64,000 bases of DNA, taken from the NCBI GenBank assembly GCA_030063045.1, contig JAQSEB010000159.1:434001-498000 (forward strand), read 5' to 3'. Both the position numbers and the translations under genes were made by a program. Of the stretch, positions 12,441 to 24,886 are shown in pieces; position 1 is the stretch's first letter; every line of letters starts with the position of its first letter. The notes below the pieces were generated by a model. That model was given only the letters and a program-made list of their open reading frames with translations. It was not told the origin of the DNA and made no database searches. The stretch is from Pratylenchus scribneri. Lineage: Eukaryota; Nematoda; Chromadorea; Rhabditida; Pratylenchidae.

Positions 12441-15400
12441 ATGGAAAAGATGAATTATTTGAAAAATTCAAATTTTGACAAAAAGGAAAATGAAGATCGA
12501 CAATTGCTTGGCAAAGAGCAGATTGAAGAACCAAAATTGGTTACAATTGACAAAGAGGAAAATGAAGAGTCAAATATGGAAGAAATCGAGGACGCATCTG
12601 AGGTCATAAGCGAGGACGAGGATTCTGAAAATGATTTGAAAATGGAGATGGAAGATGCTTTGAAATTAAATGCATATCGAGAAGAATTTGAGACAGCAGG
12701 AAAACAGGCATTGGCGGATGGCAAAAAAATATTTGATGAACTAATGGAAATGGTAATATAATTTATTAAAATTTATTTAAAGTAATTGCTTTTTTATCAT
12801 AATAAATGAAATTTGAAAAAATTTTTGAAAAATTTAGACTATTTTTCAAAATTATTTATTTTTATTTTTGTTTTAAATTTTTAATTGAAAAAATCTCTTA
12901 CAGAAAATTAAAAATGAACGACATTTTTTCAAAATTAATTTTTTTTTAATGTAATAAATTTAAATTATTTAGCATCTTACTATGATGGAGGAATCCTTCA
13001 CATCAAAATCCGTTCTAAAAGAGCGCAATATCATTTTTGCGAATTCGTTACTTGCCGCCCTTGGACAATATCGACTCAGTTACTCCAATAAACTGCCTTC
13101 TCCTACTCTTTTTAATGAAATTGCCGAACAATTACTCCTTCATTCTAAGGTACAAAAATATTATTTAATAATATTCCTATAGAAATACTTAAGTTTGGAA
13201 AACATATATAAAAATATCAAAATTCAATATTATATTAAAAATATTAATTTCTAATAGTCTTAAAATTTGGAAAATTTAATAAAAATCAGAGATTGGTATA
13301 TATATAGGAAAATGTATATGTATAGGTGATTCTATACATATACATATACAATTCTATACATATACATATACGTTTACAAGAGGCCATGTATATGTGGATG
13401 TAGAGTATAGCTGGAAAATATTATGTATATGTAGAGGTGTTTTCCTATACATTTTGCTATACATATAGCTTGATTTCTATACATCAAAATTAAGGGAATT
13501 TCCTTATTTTTTCATATTTTTTTCTGGCATTTTGTAATTTTTTTTTCAAAAAGTGACAATTTATTTATTGCTCCATTCTGCACAAGTGTAAAAGTTGAAT
13601 ATTCGAATATCTTTTATTCATAAAAGCAATTATATTTTAATAATTAAAAATAATTATTGAATATGTATTTTAATATATCTTTTCAGAATTTTAAATATGG
13701 ATATGGATGATATTATTAATGAACAAGAAGATGGAAATCAGCAAAATGCCGGTTCTAATTTGAATGAAATTATTTTGAATGAAGAAAGAGATGAAAATCA
13801 GGAACAAGAGGTTTCCAAAACCAAATCCAAACGAACAGATCCAGCTTGGCAATTTTTTGACATTAATAAAGAGAAAAAGGAATGGAAATGCCTAATCAAA
13901 AAATGCACAAAAACATATAAATACACAACAGAATGCCCTAGTGCAAATTTGGCCAATTTACATTTAAAATCGCAACATCTAAAAGAGTTTAAAATTGTCG
14001 AAGAAGAGAGAAATAAAAATGCAGCTGCTGGTCCAACAGTAAAAAAGCGAAAAATTGATGATCCAAAACAACAAAAATTGACATTTGCATCTGCAAAAAA
14101 ATATTCGAAGGATAATCCAAAGTAGGAAACTTTCTTCAAAGGCAAAGGAACCGATTAATGAATTGGAAAAAGGAATCAATGCATATTTGAGCTGGGCAAA
14201 AGAAACAATGCCTGAAGATATTGATCCGATTGTATTTTGGGTATTTTTTTATATTTGAAAATTAATTCCTAAAATAATTTTCAGCTTGAAGCGGATTCAA
14301 GATGGAGTGTATTGAAAGAATTTGCCATTCAAACTTTGTCAGTTCCGGCAACTTCGGCGGCACAAGAGCGGATTTTCAGTTATGCAGGAATTGCGACTGA
14401 AAAAAGAAGGAACAGAATGGGTTCAGAACTTTTGAATCATAAATTATTCATCCATTTGAACAAAAGGAAAAAAGAAGGAACAGATACAGAATTTGTTCTG
14501 AACTTTTAAACCAGAAATATTTATCCATTTGAACAAAGGAAATTTGATTAATTGTTACTCGATATAAATTTTGCAATATTTATTACATTTATTGTCATTT
14601 TAAATAAAAGAAAATTTTTTTATTATAAATTAAAATTTTCGAAAATGTATAGGAAAATGTATAGGAAAACTGCTATACTCTACATATACATATACTCTAC
14701 ATATATATGAAATAAAAAATGTATATGTAAATGTATACTTAGATATACATGAGGTCATGTATATGTAAATGTAGAGTATAGTTAGAAAATTTCCATGTAT
14801 ACCAATCTCTGATAAAAATTGAAATGTGACAAATTAATGGGTGAATTACAAAAAATTATTTTCGAATTCTTTTTCATTTATACCATTATTTAAATAGGAT
14901 TAAATGATTAAATTAAAATTTTTCCATAATGTTCTTTCTAAAATTTCGAATATTTCAATTTATAGCTCTAATGGTTTAGCCTGTTAATTGATTAATGGGA
15001 TGTTATTATGATTATATATATTAATTATAAATAATTCCTGATTTTTTTGAAATTATTCGCATTTTCTCCATCGATTTCAAAAATTATTCATCTTAAGCTA
15101 TTTGTAATAATTTAATAGGAGTAGGAGTATTCAAAATTATCCGTAAAATATTATTTTAAATGGTAAAATTAATTACTGTAAGGATAAAATTTTGAAAAAA
15201 CAAATTTCCAATATAACAAATTTTAAAATTAAAAAAATAAAGTTAATTAATTAATATTTTTTCAACTATTATTTAGGAAAAAATTAACAAAATGCTCAAT
15301 AAAAATATGTCTATGAAAAATGCATTATTCCATGATCTCTTGCCTTTGTTGAGTTGCGGCGGCACCAGTCTTGCAGCATATGGCGTATATGGCTTATCTG

Positions 15401-15739
15401 GTTCAATACCCGTGGCTGGTGGTGTGGGAATTGCCGTAGCTGCAACAATTCAGACTGCCATAAAAGTAAGTGATGCCAGAAATGGGATTTTAATTTAATA
15501 TTTATGTTTCCAAAATTTAGCTTCACAAAAAGCACAAGCTTGAGAAGGCTACTAAAGCCGAGCGTATGACACCAATGATGGAAAGTGCCGATTTCACGGC
15601 ATTGATGAAAAATGCATTTTTGAATGGACAAAAATTGCGAAATCTCTACGATCTGGCCTGCAATGAAGAAGCTATTAAACAATGGCAAAAGGAAATATTC
15701 GAAGAATGGAGCATGGCGGGAAAGATAGATGATGAATGA
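12441..15739 (+). CDS. Unassigned protein with acidic N-terminus and Gly-rich membrane segment
   Basis: Four exons joined in phase 0: 12441-12752, 12973-13149, 15277-15465 and 15521-15739, about 298 aa. Residues 1-80 are strongly acidic (Glu/Asp runs) and probably disordered. Exon 2 is helical. Exon 3 carries a Gly/Ala-rich hydrophobic stretch (AAYGVYGLSGSIPVAGGVGI), resembling in character the membrane segment of the neighbouring atlastin-like protein. Exon 4 is basic and starts LHKKHKLEKATKAERM. I recognise no family and see no GTPase motif. The long second intron hosts a hAT transposon (13287-14811). Downstream position and a similar membrane segment suggest, but do not show, a link to atlastin-like copy B. 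Confidence 0.7.
13287..14811 (+). mobile_element. hAT DNA transposon with TIRs and 8-bp target duplication
   Basis: Terminal inverted repeats begin CAGAGATTGGTATA and are perfect for 14 bp. The flanks carry a perfect 8-bp duplication, ATAAAAAT, at 13279-13286 and 14812-14819, which is diagnostic of hAT insertion. Subterminal DNA on both sides is rich in TATACATATAC-type repeats. The element lies in an intron of the 12441-15739 gene and encodes only the two ends of a transposase. Confidence 0.95.
13697..14509 (+). pseudogene. hAT transposase remnant: BED zinc finger plus C-terminal dimerisation domain
   Basis: The first reading frame (13697-14125) has an acidic leader followed by TDPAWQFFDI, CLIKKC and HLKSQH, a BED-type C-x4-C...H-x4-H finger that binds DNA. 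It stops at 14123. A separate frame from about 14143, with an intron at 14241-14284, encodes LSVPATSAAQERIFSYAG and NRMGSELLNHKLFIHLN, the hATC dimerisation motif. Only a few dozen bases separate the two parts, so the RNase H-like catalytic core is deleted. The product cannot transpose by itself, and any mobility would need enzyme supplied in trans. Confidence 0.9.
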
Positions 15740-16099
15740 TGATGAGGAAAATGGCTTAGAATGAGAAGTGCAGAGGAATGATAAAAGAATAATAATTATG
15801 CATGATTGATGTTTGGGAAAATTTAATTTTATTAAATGATGCGGATTTACAATTTTTTAATACATGAAAAATTCAAATCTCAAATTCGTTTTTAGCGCTG
15901 AAAATTACATTAGAAAATAAATTTAAAAAAAAATTCTCAGGGGTCATATAACGGGAAAGTACCAAAGGAAAATTTGAGATGGCTTTTTTCTCACGTTTTT
16001 AATTTGGAATATTGGCATAACATAATCAATCAATCAAATTCGGATTTTGGGAATTAGTAGAATGGGGTGAGAAAAATTTAGAAACAATCAAATTCGGAT

Positions 16100-16172
16100 T
16101 TAGGTAATTAGAATGGGACGTGCGAAAAAGTTGGATAAGATTCTTCTCTATCGGGATTATAAAGGCAAGAAA
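16100..16172 (+). pseudogene. Relict atlastin-like exon 2
   Basis: Aligns with the end of exon 2 in atlastin-like copies A and B: TTAGAATGGGA, then AAGATTCTTCTCTATCGGGA, TATAAAGGCAAGAAA and a GTAAATTTA donor. A two-base difference shifts the frame, and no following GTPase exon is present before the astacin gene. It is a leftover of a third family member. Confidence 0.75.
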
Positions 16173-16316
16173 GTAAATTTAATATATATATACATATTCT
16201 ATTAAAAATGAAATACTAAAAATAGATTGATTACTTATGATTAAAAAATCCATTAAATTTTAGTAATTTTAATTTTTTTATACCGATTAAAAAAGTTACG
16301 TTATAAATTACCAAAA

Positions 16317-19300
16317 ATGAAGTCAATTTTCTTTGCAACATTTATCGCTTTACTTTCTGTTGCCTGGTTGATGGCCAACAGCGAGACGGATCCGGACATT
16401 GAGGAGAAAAAAGAGTTGCGAAAAATAATGAAGATCAAAGTGTTAAATCGCAAAAAAATTCGTCTGGAATTGAATGAATTGGCCAAAAAACAAGCAAAGG
16501 ATGAGGAATTTCAAAAGCTTTTGAATACAATCAACGATAATCGAAAACAGTTCGAATGGGAGGAAAAGCCAATCCCGAAGGGAATTAGCGAATTAAATGC
16601 CAATTTGGATGACACATTTCAGGTAAGGATAATTTCATTTTAATTAAAAAATTGGCATTACTATAGTATAGAGAACATTTGGGTTCGGGGTCGTTTGAAA
16701 ATCGAAAAAATAATTTTTTTCGGACAGCTATTCTTAAGGTTGCCATTTTGAGTATATTAAATAATTAAGATAATTAAAAAAATATAATATTAATGCAAAA
16801 AATTAAAAAAAACACACATTTCCAGTTCGATATAATGTTGAATGAAGAGCAATCTGAGCAAATACTTACACTGACAACAATTGTTGATGCTGTGAAAAAG
16901 AATGCCAGTGAATCAAGCGGAAAAAGCAGCCGCCGTCGTCGTGGAGCAAGCATCAATGCAGCACATGATACAACAGCTAAATGGCCAAATGCCGTGGTGC
17001 CATATATGTTTGCTGCAGATGTTTGTAAGTGATTTTTTACTTAAATTGTTCAATTCATTATTATATAATTATGTTCTTTGAAAAATTTTATTAAAATAAA
17101 TTTTCTCTTCTACGATTCTTTTGGATAAAATGCAAAAAATGCTGCAAGTTCTTTCACACTTTAAACCATAAAACCGAAACAAATAATAAATTGAAAAAAC
17201 CCACTTTTAAGCGACCGAAGAGCGCACACTAATCCGAAAAGCGATGGACATTTGGCAGCAAAAAACTTGCGTCACATTCCAACTTAATTCGGCCGCATTC
17301 AACAAATTGTATTTCACCACTGCATATGCCGGCTGCTGGAGCTATGTGGGCAGACAATCAAGTTGGGCACAGCAGGAAGTGAGCATTGGTTACGGTTGCG
17401 ATTATGTAAGTTTAAATCTGGATAAATTAAAAAAATATAATTAAATGAATATTAAAAAATAAATTTTAATTAAATAAATAAATAAATTAAATTAAAATTT
17501 ATTTAAATCAATAAATAAAATTATAATTTAATTAAATTAATAAATAAAATTAACAAAATAGAATTTTTAAATTTATTTTAAAAATTTTATTTTTTATTCC
17601 TTTTTTAAGTTTATTAGTTTTTTCCAAAAAAAAATTATCAAAGGTTGGTATAATTGCGCACGAAATTGGCCATGCCCTCGGCTTTTGGCATGAACAATCG
17701 CGTCATGATCGCGACAACTGGGTGATATACAATGCGGCCAATGTGCGACCTGGACATGAGTCGAATTTCAATAAATATACGACCATCACCAACAACAATT
17801 ACGGCCATCGCTATGACTATGGATCACTGATGCACTATGCAGAGAGTTAGTTAGTTTGGATGTTAACAAAAATAATTTATATTAGAAAAAAATGGAATAT
17901 AAATAAAATTTAAAAAAATTATAATCATTGAAAATAATATAAAAATATTATACAAAATTTGAAATAAAATTATTTATTGGATCAAAATATCAAAACGATT
18001 TAAAATATGGGATTTTAAAAGAAAAAATATATAAAAATAAAAGTAAATATACATGTTGTAGCGAATATTGTAAATTAGTGATTTCTGGAATTTAGCCATT
18101 TGGGTTAGAGAATTTAGAAAATCTTAGCTTCTTGAGGTCGTACAGACTCGAGAATAGGCTCAATCGACTCGCCATGGTCGATTTACTTTATGGAATTTCA
18201 ATTTCAGACCGATTTAGGGGCTGGGGTTAGGGTAGGGGCGGCATGGGTACTAGGGTTAGGGCTATGGCTAAGGGTTAGGGATCTCTGAAACTGAATTTTC
18301 ATAACGTAAATCGACCATGGCGAGTCGAATGAACGTATTCTCGAGTCTTTACGATGTTAAGAACCCGAGATTTCCAAAATTCGCTAACCCAATTGCCTGC
18401 GTATTTCCGGAAATACGCAGATTTCCAATAATCGCTGTAACATATATAAAATAAATTAAAATATTAAACAAAGAAATGAAATTATTTATAAATACATTTT
18501 TTAGAGGCCTTTTCCAGCAATGATCAACCCGTGTTGATTGCCAAAAATGCTAAATGGCAGCGCACAATGGGTCAACGTTTGGGCCCTAGCTTCTACGATT
18601 TCAAAGTGATGAATTCCCATTATCAGTGCCAATCACGTTGTGCTATCCGAATTACCTGTCAAAATGGGGGCATCCAAAATTCCCGCTTATGCTCCGAATG
18701 CATTTGCCCACCGGGCATTGGCGGACCTACATGCGGCCTGGTCAATCCGGCGCCCATTAATGCTGGTTTGTTTTCGATGTCATGAAGAAAATCTAAGATT
18801 TTTTAAAATTGATTTTTTAGAAATTGATTTTCTAGAATTTTTTAAAATTGATTTTTTAGAAATTTTAAAATTGATTTTCTAGAATTTCTTAAAATTGATT
18901 TTTTGAGAATTTTTTTCAGATCAAGACAAATTAATTTTTATTTTGGTTCGATTAATCTTCCATTTCACTATAATTATTAGACAAAAATTATGTGATTTTT
19001 TCTTTTTAAAATTAATTTTTTTGTAAATTTTCTCATATCATTAATTTTACTTATTTTTTGTATTTTGGTTCGAATATTTTTTATAATTTATAATTTAATA
19101 TTATTTAAATATTTAAAGTTAATTTAAAAATAAAAATTTATGATGTTACACGACATAAAAATTAAATCAATTTTTTAAATTACAATTTTCAGGCTATGCT
19201 CCACCCGGAGTGCCAAACACCTGTAACGGTACCACAGTGAAAGCGTTGGCCACCGCCCAAGAATTGAGCGGCCAAATCGGTTCAATCAGTACTTCCTGGC

Positions 19301-20161
19301 AAATGGCCAAATCCGACTATGCCTGGTGCCATTGGTCTATTTCAGCGGAGCCAGGCTATAAAATTGCCATCGAAGTGTTGGATGTGGGAAACTACTGCGC
19401 CACAGGCTGCTATTATGGAAATATGGAAATCCGCGTGTGGGATGCCAATGATTGGGGCCGAACCGGTTATCGGTAAATACGCTTTTTATATTAAAATTTT
19501 TTTAAATATTGGCTTTATTGCTAATATTAAATAAATTAGGCAAAATAGGGCAATCATGGTCGGTTTTAAACGAAGTTTTCTATTTCGATTTTTCGAAAAA
19601 GGTCAACAAAAATTTTTAAAAATTAAATTTTTCGTATTAATAAAAATAAATTTTAAAAACATCGCCAATAATTTTTCTTCGCCAATTTCTGAATTTTTTT
19701 GCCATACTCGGGGAAATTTTTGACTATAAAAATAGCCGGCAGGAAGAAAATTAGCCAAAAAATATTTCGCCAAGAAAAAATTAAGTCAAAATGACTCAAT
19801 AGGCAGAAAATATAAATCAAAATATTTTAACTCTGGAAAATTTTATGCCAAAATATTTTAACTCTGGAAAATTTTATGCCAAAAATTATTCCGAAAGATG
19901 ACATTTTAAGCCAAAAGAGGCCCAAATAGGGAAAAATTTTAAAATTAAATTTTGCAAAATATAATTTTTTGGAGAATAAATTACAATTTGAATTGTAATC
20001 TCTTACATTAATGCATTTTTTATAGTCTTTGCTGTACCAGTGACATTAGTCAAGTTGGCTCTATCACCACACCTGGCACACGTGCCATGATCAGTCTGTA
20101 CAGCAGCAAGGATGTGCAACGTTTTCGAATTCGCTTCTGGCAAATTCGCGGCAACGGCTAA
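16317..20161 (+). CDS. Astacin-family zinc metalloprotease (nematode astacin with EGF and CUB domains)
   Basis: Seven exons with consistent phases: 16317-16622, 16826-17024, 17212-17405, 17644-17845, 18505-18765, 19193-19472 and 20026-20161, about 525 aa. It starts with a signal peptide (MKSIFFATFIALLSVAWLMA), then a charged propeptide and a furin-like RRRR site just before the mature domain. Catalytic residues are visible in HEIGHALGFWHEQSRHDRD (three zinc His and the catalytic Glu), with the Met-turn SLMHYAE. An EGF-like Cys module (CQNGG...CSECICPPGIGGPTC) and a CUB domain (CNGTTVKA to RIRFWQI) follow. This layout is typical of secreted nematode astacins acting in cuticle, hatching or digestion; which role applies here is not readable. 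The exon 4 acceptor is weak. Part of the last exon is duplicated at 47315-47453. Confidence 0.93.
18100..18430. repeat. Inverted-repeat element in astacin intron 4
   Basis: The left arm contains AGACTCGAGAATAGGCTCAA and ACTCGCCATGGTCGATTTAC. The right arm contains the reverse complement (GTAAATCGACCATGGCGAGT, then TATTCTCGAGTCTTTACG). The centre has degenerate TTAGGG-type runs. A single related arm lies at 39240-39370. This probably represents a non-autonomous DNA element. Confidence 0.75.
18800..18910. repeat. Short tandem repeat in astacin intron 5
   Basis: Imperfect repeats of TTTTAAAATTGATTTTTTAG and TAGAAATTGATTTTCTAGAA just after the exon 5 donor. Confidence 0.7.
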
Positions 20162-20760
20162 TTCACACTTGAAGGGAAATTTTACTGCTGTGGAATAATA
20201 ATACTTGTTAATATTTTTTATCAAATTCTTTTATAAATTTCTGGCTTTTTCATAATATTGCATTTCAAATTAATTTTTACAAATTTCTTTCATTTTTGGT
20301 TTTTCATCACAATTTGTTGCTTTAAGCATTTCCCATGCTCTTATTCATTTCCGTCTTTTCAATTCCACAATAAGATAGTAGTTATCAACATTCATTCCCG
20401 AGAGATTTTCTTGATCAATTTTCATTAAGCTAAAAATTTTAATCAGTTTTAATTTTGATGAATAAAAAATCTTTATGTAAATTTATTAATTTTGAATATA
20501 TTTAAAATGTAAAAAATTGAAAATTAAGAAAATTATTTCAGATTATATTTTTTATGTTTCGGTCAAAATTCAAGAATTTTTAAAATGCTAAGCAAAAAAA
20601 ATTTTTGATCAATTTCAATATATACCAAAAGATGAATCGTATTACAGGTTTATTTTTTAATTTATCATTTATAAATTAAAAAATCAATCATATAAAGGTA
20701 ACTTGCATAGACATTGTTTATATTATGTCCAAGAACCGAGGGCCCAACCGAATCCAATCC
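20162..20760. other. AT-rich 3' flank of the astacin gene
   Basis: About 600 bases with no coding or repeat signal beyond short AT runs. The first part resembles sequence after the duplicated astacin exon at 47.45 kb. Confidence 0.45.
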
Positions 20761-20761
20761 A

Positions 20762-21030
20762 GTAAAAAATACTTTTGGAATTAATAAATTTTTTGGAAAA
20801 TACTTAGCCACCTAGAGGCTAAAATGAATTTTCAAATAGATTTTTTGACCATTTTGGTCATGTAAAAAAATACTTTTGGAATTCATAAATTTTTTGGAAA
20901 ATACTTAGCCACCTAGAGGCTAAAATGAATTTTCAAATAGATTTTTTGACCATTTTGGTCATGTAAAAAATACTTTTGGAATTCATAAATTTTTTGGAAA
21001 ATACTTAGCCACCTAGAGGCTAAAATAAAT
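20762..21030. repeat. 102-bp tandem repeat, about 2.6 copies
   Basis: Units start near 20764, 20867 and 20968 and contain AATACTTTTGGAATT, ACTTAGCCACCTAGAGGCTA and TTGACCATTTTGGTCATGT. The last copy is truncated. Confidence 0.9.
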
Positions 21031-21036
21031 CCAATT

Positions 21037-21700
21037 CACATTTGTAAAGCACAAAAGACGAATTCAGCTCATCCGACCAAAATCAAATTCAGGCGAAATT
21101 TTCATTGCTGGCTGCACTTTCGCTGTGCATTGATCATTGAATCAGACAGGCAGCGGCATTTATTGGCTCGTCTGGCATAAAATCAATGGAAGCAATTGGC
21201 CAAAATTTGCCATTTCATTTTATCCGCTCCATTGGCCAAAAGATTGATTAAGGGCAATAATTTGGCCAAATGCCAAATAGCTATTTGGCTATATCGCCCG
21301 CTTCTCTACTCCCCAGTCTCGATTTGCCGTCCCAGAGATAGAAGGTGGCAAAACCACGCGCTCTTTCTCAGTCTCTATTTCTTCCCATTTATTCGAGATT
21401 CAAAATCCCCGGAATAATTTAAAAAATGAGATGTTAACTTAATAGGCAACAGAGTTTGGTCAAATATCAGCCATTTTGAATAAAATTGAAAGAGAAAATA
21501 GAAAATATTCCATAAAATCTAACATCAAAATAACTTTGAATTTTTGAGAAGAGAAAATCGCGCGCAATTGGTTCAGACGGCAGAAAATAGAGAAAAAGGA
21601 TATTTCCCCAGACACGCGATGCGCTGGGCATGTGGCCATTGGCCAATATAAACTGCATGCAATAGTGAAAAAGGATAGGTCCCAGACGCGCGTTACGCTG
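21037..21700. repeat. Dispersed repeat module, copy 1
   Basis: Nearly identical to 48688-49340 in the same orientation. Shared landmarks are GCTGGCTGCACTTTCGCTG, CAAATGCCAAATAGCTATTT, CTACTCCCCAGTCTCGATTT and ATTCGAGATTCAAAATCCCC. No coding capacity is evident. Confidence 0.9.
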
Positions 21701-22045
21701 GGCATATGGCCAATAGCCTATATACAGTAAACTGCATGCAATTGCAGGCAACCGCTATCCATGAGAAAAGGGATAGGCCCCAGACACGCTATGAGCTGGG
21801 CATTTGGCCATTGGCCAATATAAAACTGCATGCAATAGTGAAAATGGATAGGTCCCAGACGCGCGTTGCGATGGGCATATGGCCATTGGCCAATATAAAA
21901 CTTCATGCAATTGCAGGCAACCGACATTCAGGAGAAAAATATAGGCCCCAGACGCGAAAAGGGATAGGCCCAGACACGAGATTCGCTGGGCATGTGGCCA
22001 TTGGCCAATATAAAACTTCATTGCAATTGTAGGAAACCGCCCCAT
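21600..22045. repeat. Tandem ~100-130-bp repeat with reiterated CCAAT/TATA-like core
   Basis: Four or so degenerate units, each with CCCAGACRCG, a GGGCATRTGG stretch, GGCCATTGGCCAATATAAA and TGCATGCAATTGCAGGCAAC. One unit recurs at 49230-49330. The open frames crossing this array on both strands come from its composition, not from genes. Confidence 0.8.
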
Positions 22046-22312
22046 TCATAATCTCTTTTCAACAAAAACATAAAATAACCAAAATTGTCCTATCGCCGCT
22101 CTTCACTTCACACCCCATTAACCATTTAATTTTTTCTTTCGAAAAATTTTCATTTGTACATAAAAATTGCTGAATTTAGAAAAGTTAAATGGATAGATAA
22201 ATAAGCGGCCAAAAAAATGATATATAGGCGGACATTTCTTCTACATTTAAATCTCATTTTTTAGATTTTTTTTCAGATAAAATTTCTGCTGTGATTTCCT
22301 CTTATTCTTAAA

Positions 22313-24740
22313 ATGATTATAAATCCACAAAAATTCTTTTTTCCACTTCTAATTTCTATTTCTATGGTGTTATCCAGGAATGTTGTTGTAAAACAAGAAT
22401 CATTGAACAATATTTCTGCTCAAAAATCATTGAAGATTCCTGCTACAACAAAAGAAAATATTACTCCAATGTCTTTTTTGATTGAAATTGGTAAGTGAGA
22501 ATTTGGGTTATGCCGATCCCCGGTCTCCATCTTCGGATCGGTCTCCGTTGCAATTTTGGCGATATCGTTCTCGGTCCAGACCGCATTGTAAAGTGCCGAA
22601 TGACCGACGGACCGGATCGATGGTATCGGTCTCTCACTCTACTGTTCATGAAACCATAGAGATTGGATTTCTTGATGATAATCTACTTTTTAAAAAGGGC
22701 CAATTCCATTAAACTTGTTTCCAAGAAGTCAAATAGATAAAATGGTACCTTCCAAAAGTTCGAATCCAAAAGAAAAAATGGTATTTTTTTTAATTTTACG
22801 TTAAATTGATCTAAAAGTGGCCAGCAGAATACTTTGAAAAATTTCACAAAAAGACCCAAAAAGCCACTCCGACCGATAGAGAGAAAAATTTTCGAAAAAA
22901 ATACTTGTCTTGGTCTTTCGACGGACTGAAGAATACCGAAAGATCGTGCGTTAGAACACGACCAATGCCATTATTAATTGGTCCACTTAACCCTAAGCAA
23001 AATAATGTTTTTTTCCTGCAACAGAGAATATGGCAAATCACAATGATAACTCCCTTTTGCATGCTCGTAAAATTTTCACAAATACCTGCAAAATGTTTGA
23101 AAAGGAAAAACACCAACAGGAAATTTATAATACCGAAGAGATGAGTGAAATTACTGAATTCGCAAAAACAATGTGCCAATCCACGCTCGAGAAGATTGAA
23201 ACCAATAATGCAAATGAGGCATTCGACCATTTGAAAGAACTTTTGAAAATTACAAAGAAAAGCCATCAAGCAAAGACACATTCAAACATTTCAATAGAGG
23301 AAAAGGCAAAGGCAAATGAAATTTTAAAAAAGTTATTGCCGAAGCAACTTGAACATATGGAAAAGCCAACAAGTGGCATAGAGAGAAATTTCGAAGCAAT
23401 TGTTCAGACCATCTTAGATGCCAAGTCACCAAATGAATTATTTGCTAGAACTTTCTTGTATAAGCTTGTAGAACTTATAAATGGCAAGGTAATTTATCAA
23501 TGGGTTGATTATATGGCGAAAAATGTGAAAATAATTTTTTAAAAAAATAAATAAAAAATGTAACAACTAAAAATTTAGGGCTGATCGCATTCGTTTAAAC
23601 TAACGTAAAACGATAAAACCATAGTCAGGATTCACTAAACGCCTATAAAATATCGTTTAATATATCCTAGAAAAATTGGATTTGCTATAAATTTCTTTTC
23701 CCATAAATTCTTTATAGACTATTAAAAAATTGGGTTCCCTCTTCTCTGGCGCTGCCTTGAAAGTTGAAACTGAATCTATATTCGATTTTCGTATACCCAA
23801 TCCAGAATTAATTTTAAAGAAAACAATAAGGGATTTATTAGAATTTTTACATAGTGAATGAATTTTATTATATGAAAAAAATAGATCATAATTCAAAAAA
23901 AAATTTTACCGACACATGCTGTCCATCCATCATTTTTACTTAATATGAATGAGCTTATTATAAAAATTTTACATATTTAAAAAAAATTGAAAATAATAGA
24001 ATTAAACGATAATGTCCAAAAAAATGGGGTACTCTCAAATAAACGAAACAAAAAATGGGTATAGAAATTGGCGTTTTTGAATTTCATGGAAATTGGAAAC
24101 GGGATTCGGGGATTCACGTGGTTAGCAGGAGCGAATCCAGCGGGCTAAAAAATTCCCATTTTTCGGGCACGGGATCCCGCATGAAAGAAAATTTCGCTAA
24201 AAATCGGGAATTTTTGCTAGTGTCATGAATTTGGTTAGCGGGAGCGGATCCCGTGAGCATTCTCGTCAAAAAACGGGATCCCACTCACCCACCGCCCGTG
24301 GGAAAAATCTTGCGGGAATTCCCGTTTTTTACGGGAATCCGTTCCCGCACCCGTCTCTCTGGTACCAGATAAATGGAATAAAGGTTAAACCAGGGAACCC
24401 GTTATTATAAAAAAAAATAAATGGGGTAACCGTTTTAACCACTCAACCTATCTTAAAAAATATATAAAAAAAATCCCCCGATAAATGTAAACTTTATTTT
24501 ATTATTATATTATAAATCGGCAAAAATTGTATTGTTGTGTATTTAAATTTAAAATATTCAATTTAGGTAGCCAATCATGATCGCATCAAAAGAAATAATG
24601 ATGGTTATGGAGTTATGATAATTATTGTGGTTTTTTTGATTATTGCTACAGCGATGGGCACAAAGGCTGCAATTTTTCTTACAGCGTTCTGCGCTTTCAC
24701 ATATTTGTGTCTCGAATTTATGAGTGGTCATGGTCATTAG
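22313..24740 (+). CDS. Unassigned secreted or membrane protein, three exons
   Basis: Exons 22313-22490, 23025-23488 and 24567-24740 join in phase to give about 271 aa. Exon 1 starts MIINPQKFFFPLLISISMVL, a likely signal peptide or anchor. Exon 2 is helical and charged (KMFEKEKHQQEIYNTEEMSE and following), with four Glu/Lys-rich segments. Exon 3 is strongly hydrophobic (MIIIVVFLIIATAMGTKAAI), ending in MSGHGH, a probable C-terminal membrane segment. I recognise no family. Exon 2 contains its own ATG at 23034, so a shorter start is possible. The phase match at both junctions (ATT G|AG and AAG|GTA) supports the three-exon model. A relict resembling exon 3 lies at 36361. Confidence 0.65.
24060..24380. 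repeat. GGGATCCCG-rich inverted-repeat element in an intron
   Basis: Dense GGGATCCCG, GGGAATTCCCG and CGGGAATTTTT motifs in opposing orientations within the second intron of the 22313-24740 gene, far more GC-rich than the surroundings. No clear target duplication is seen. Confidence 0.5.
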
Positions 24741-24886
24741 ATGAAGTAAGAAATTATTGGAAATGATGGAATATGGAATGCATTTTATGCCACACTTTTA
24801 AATGTTTTTTTTTCTAATTTTTTTTCTATTCGGATTCCTATAGTCTACAAGAAAACAAATGGCTATTTTTTTAAACGGTGCTATGT

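Noticed and set aside
21460..22045. Several 70-108 codon frames on both strands
   Set aside because: They lie wholly in the tandem repeat with matching sense and antisense peptides and no coding signature.
22740..22775. Possible tRNA B-box (AGTTCGAATCC)
   Set aside because: No matching A-box or cloverleaf could be formed around it.
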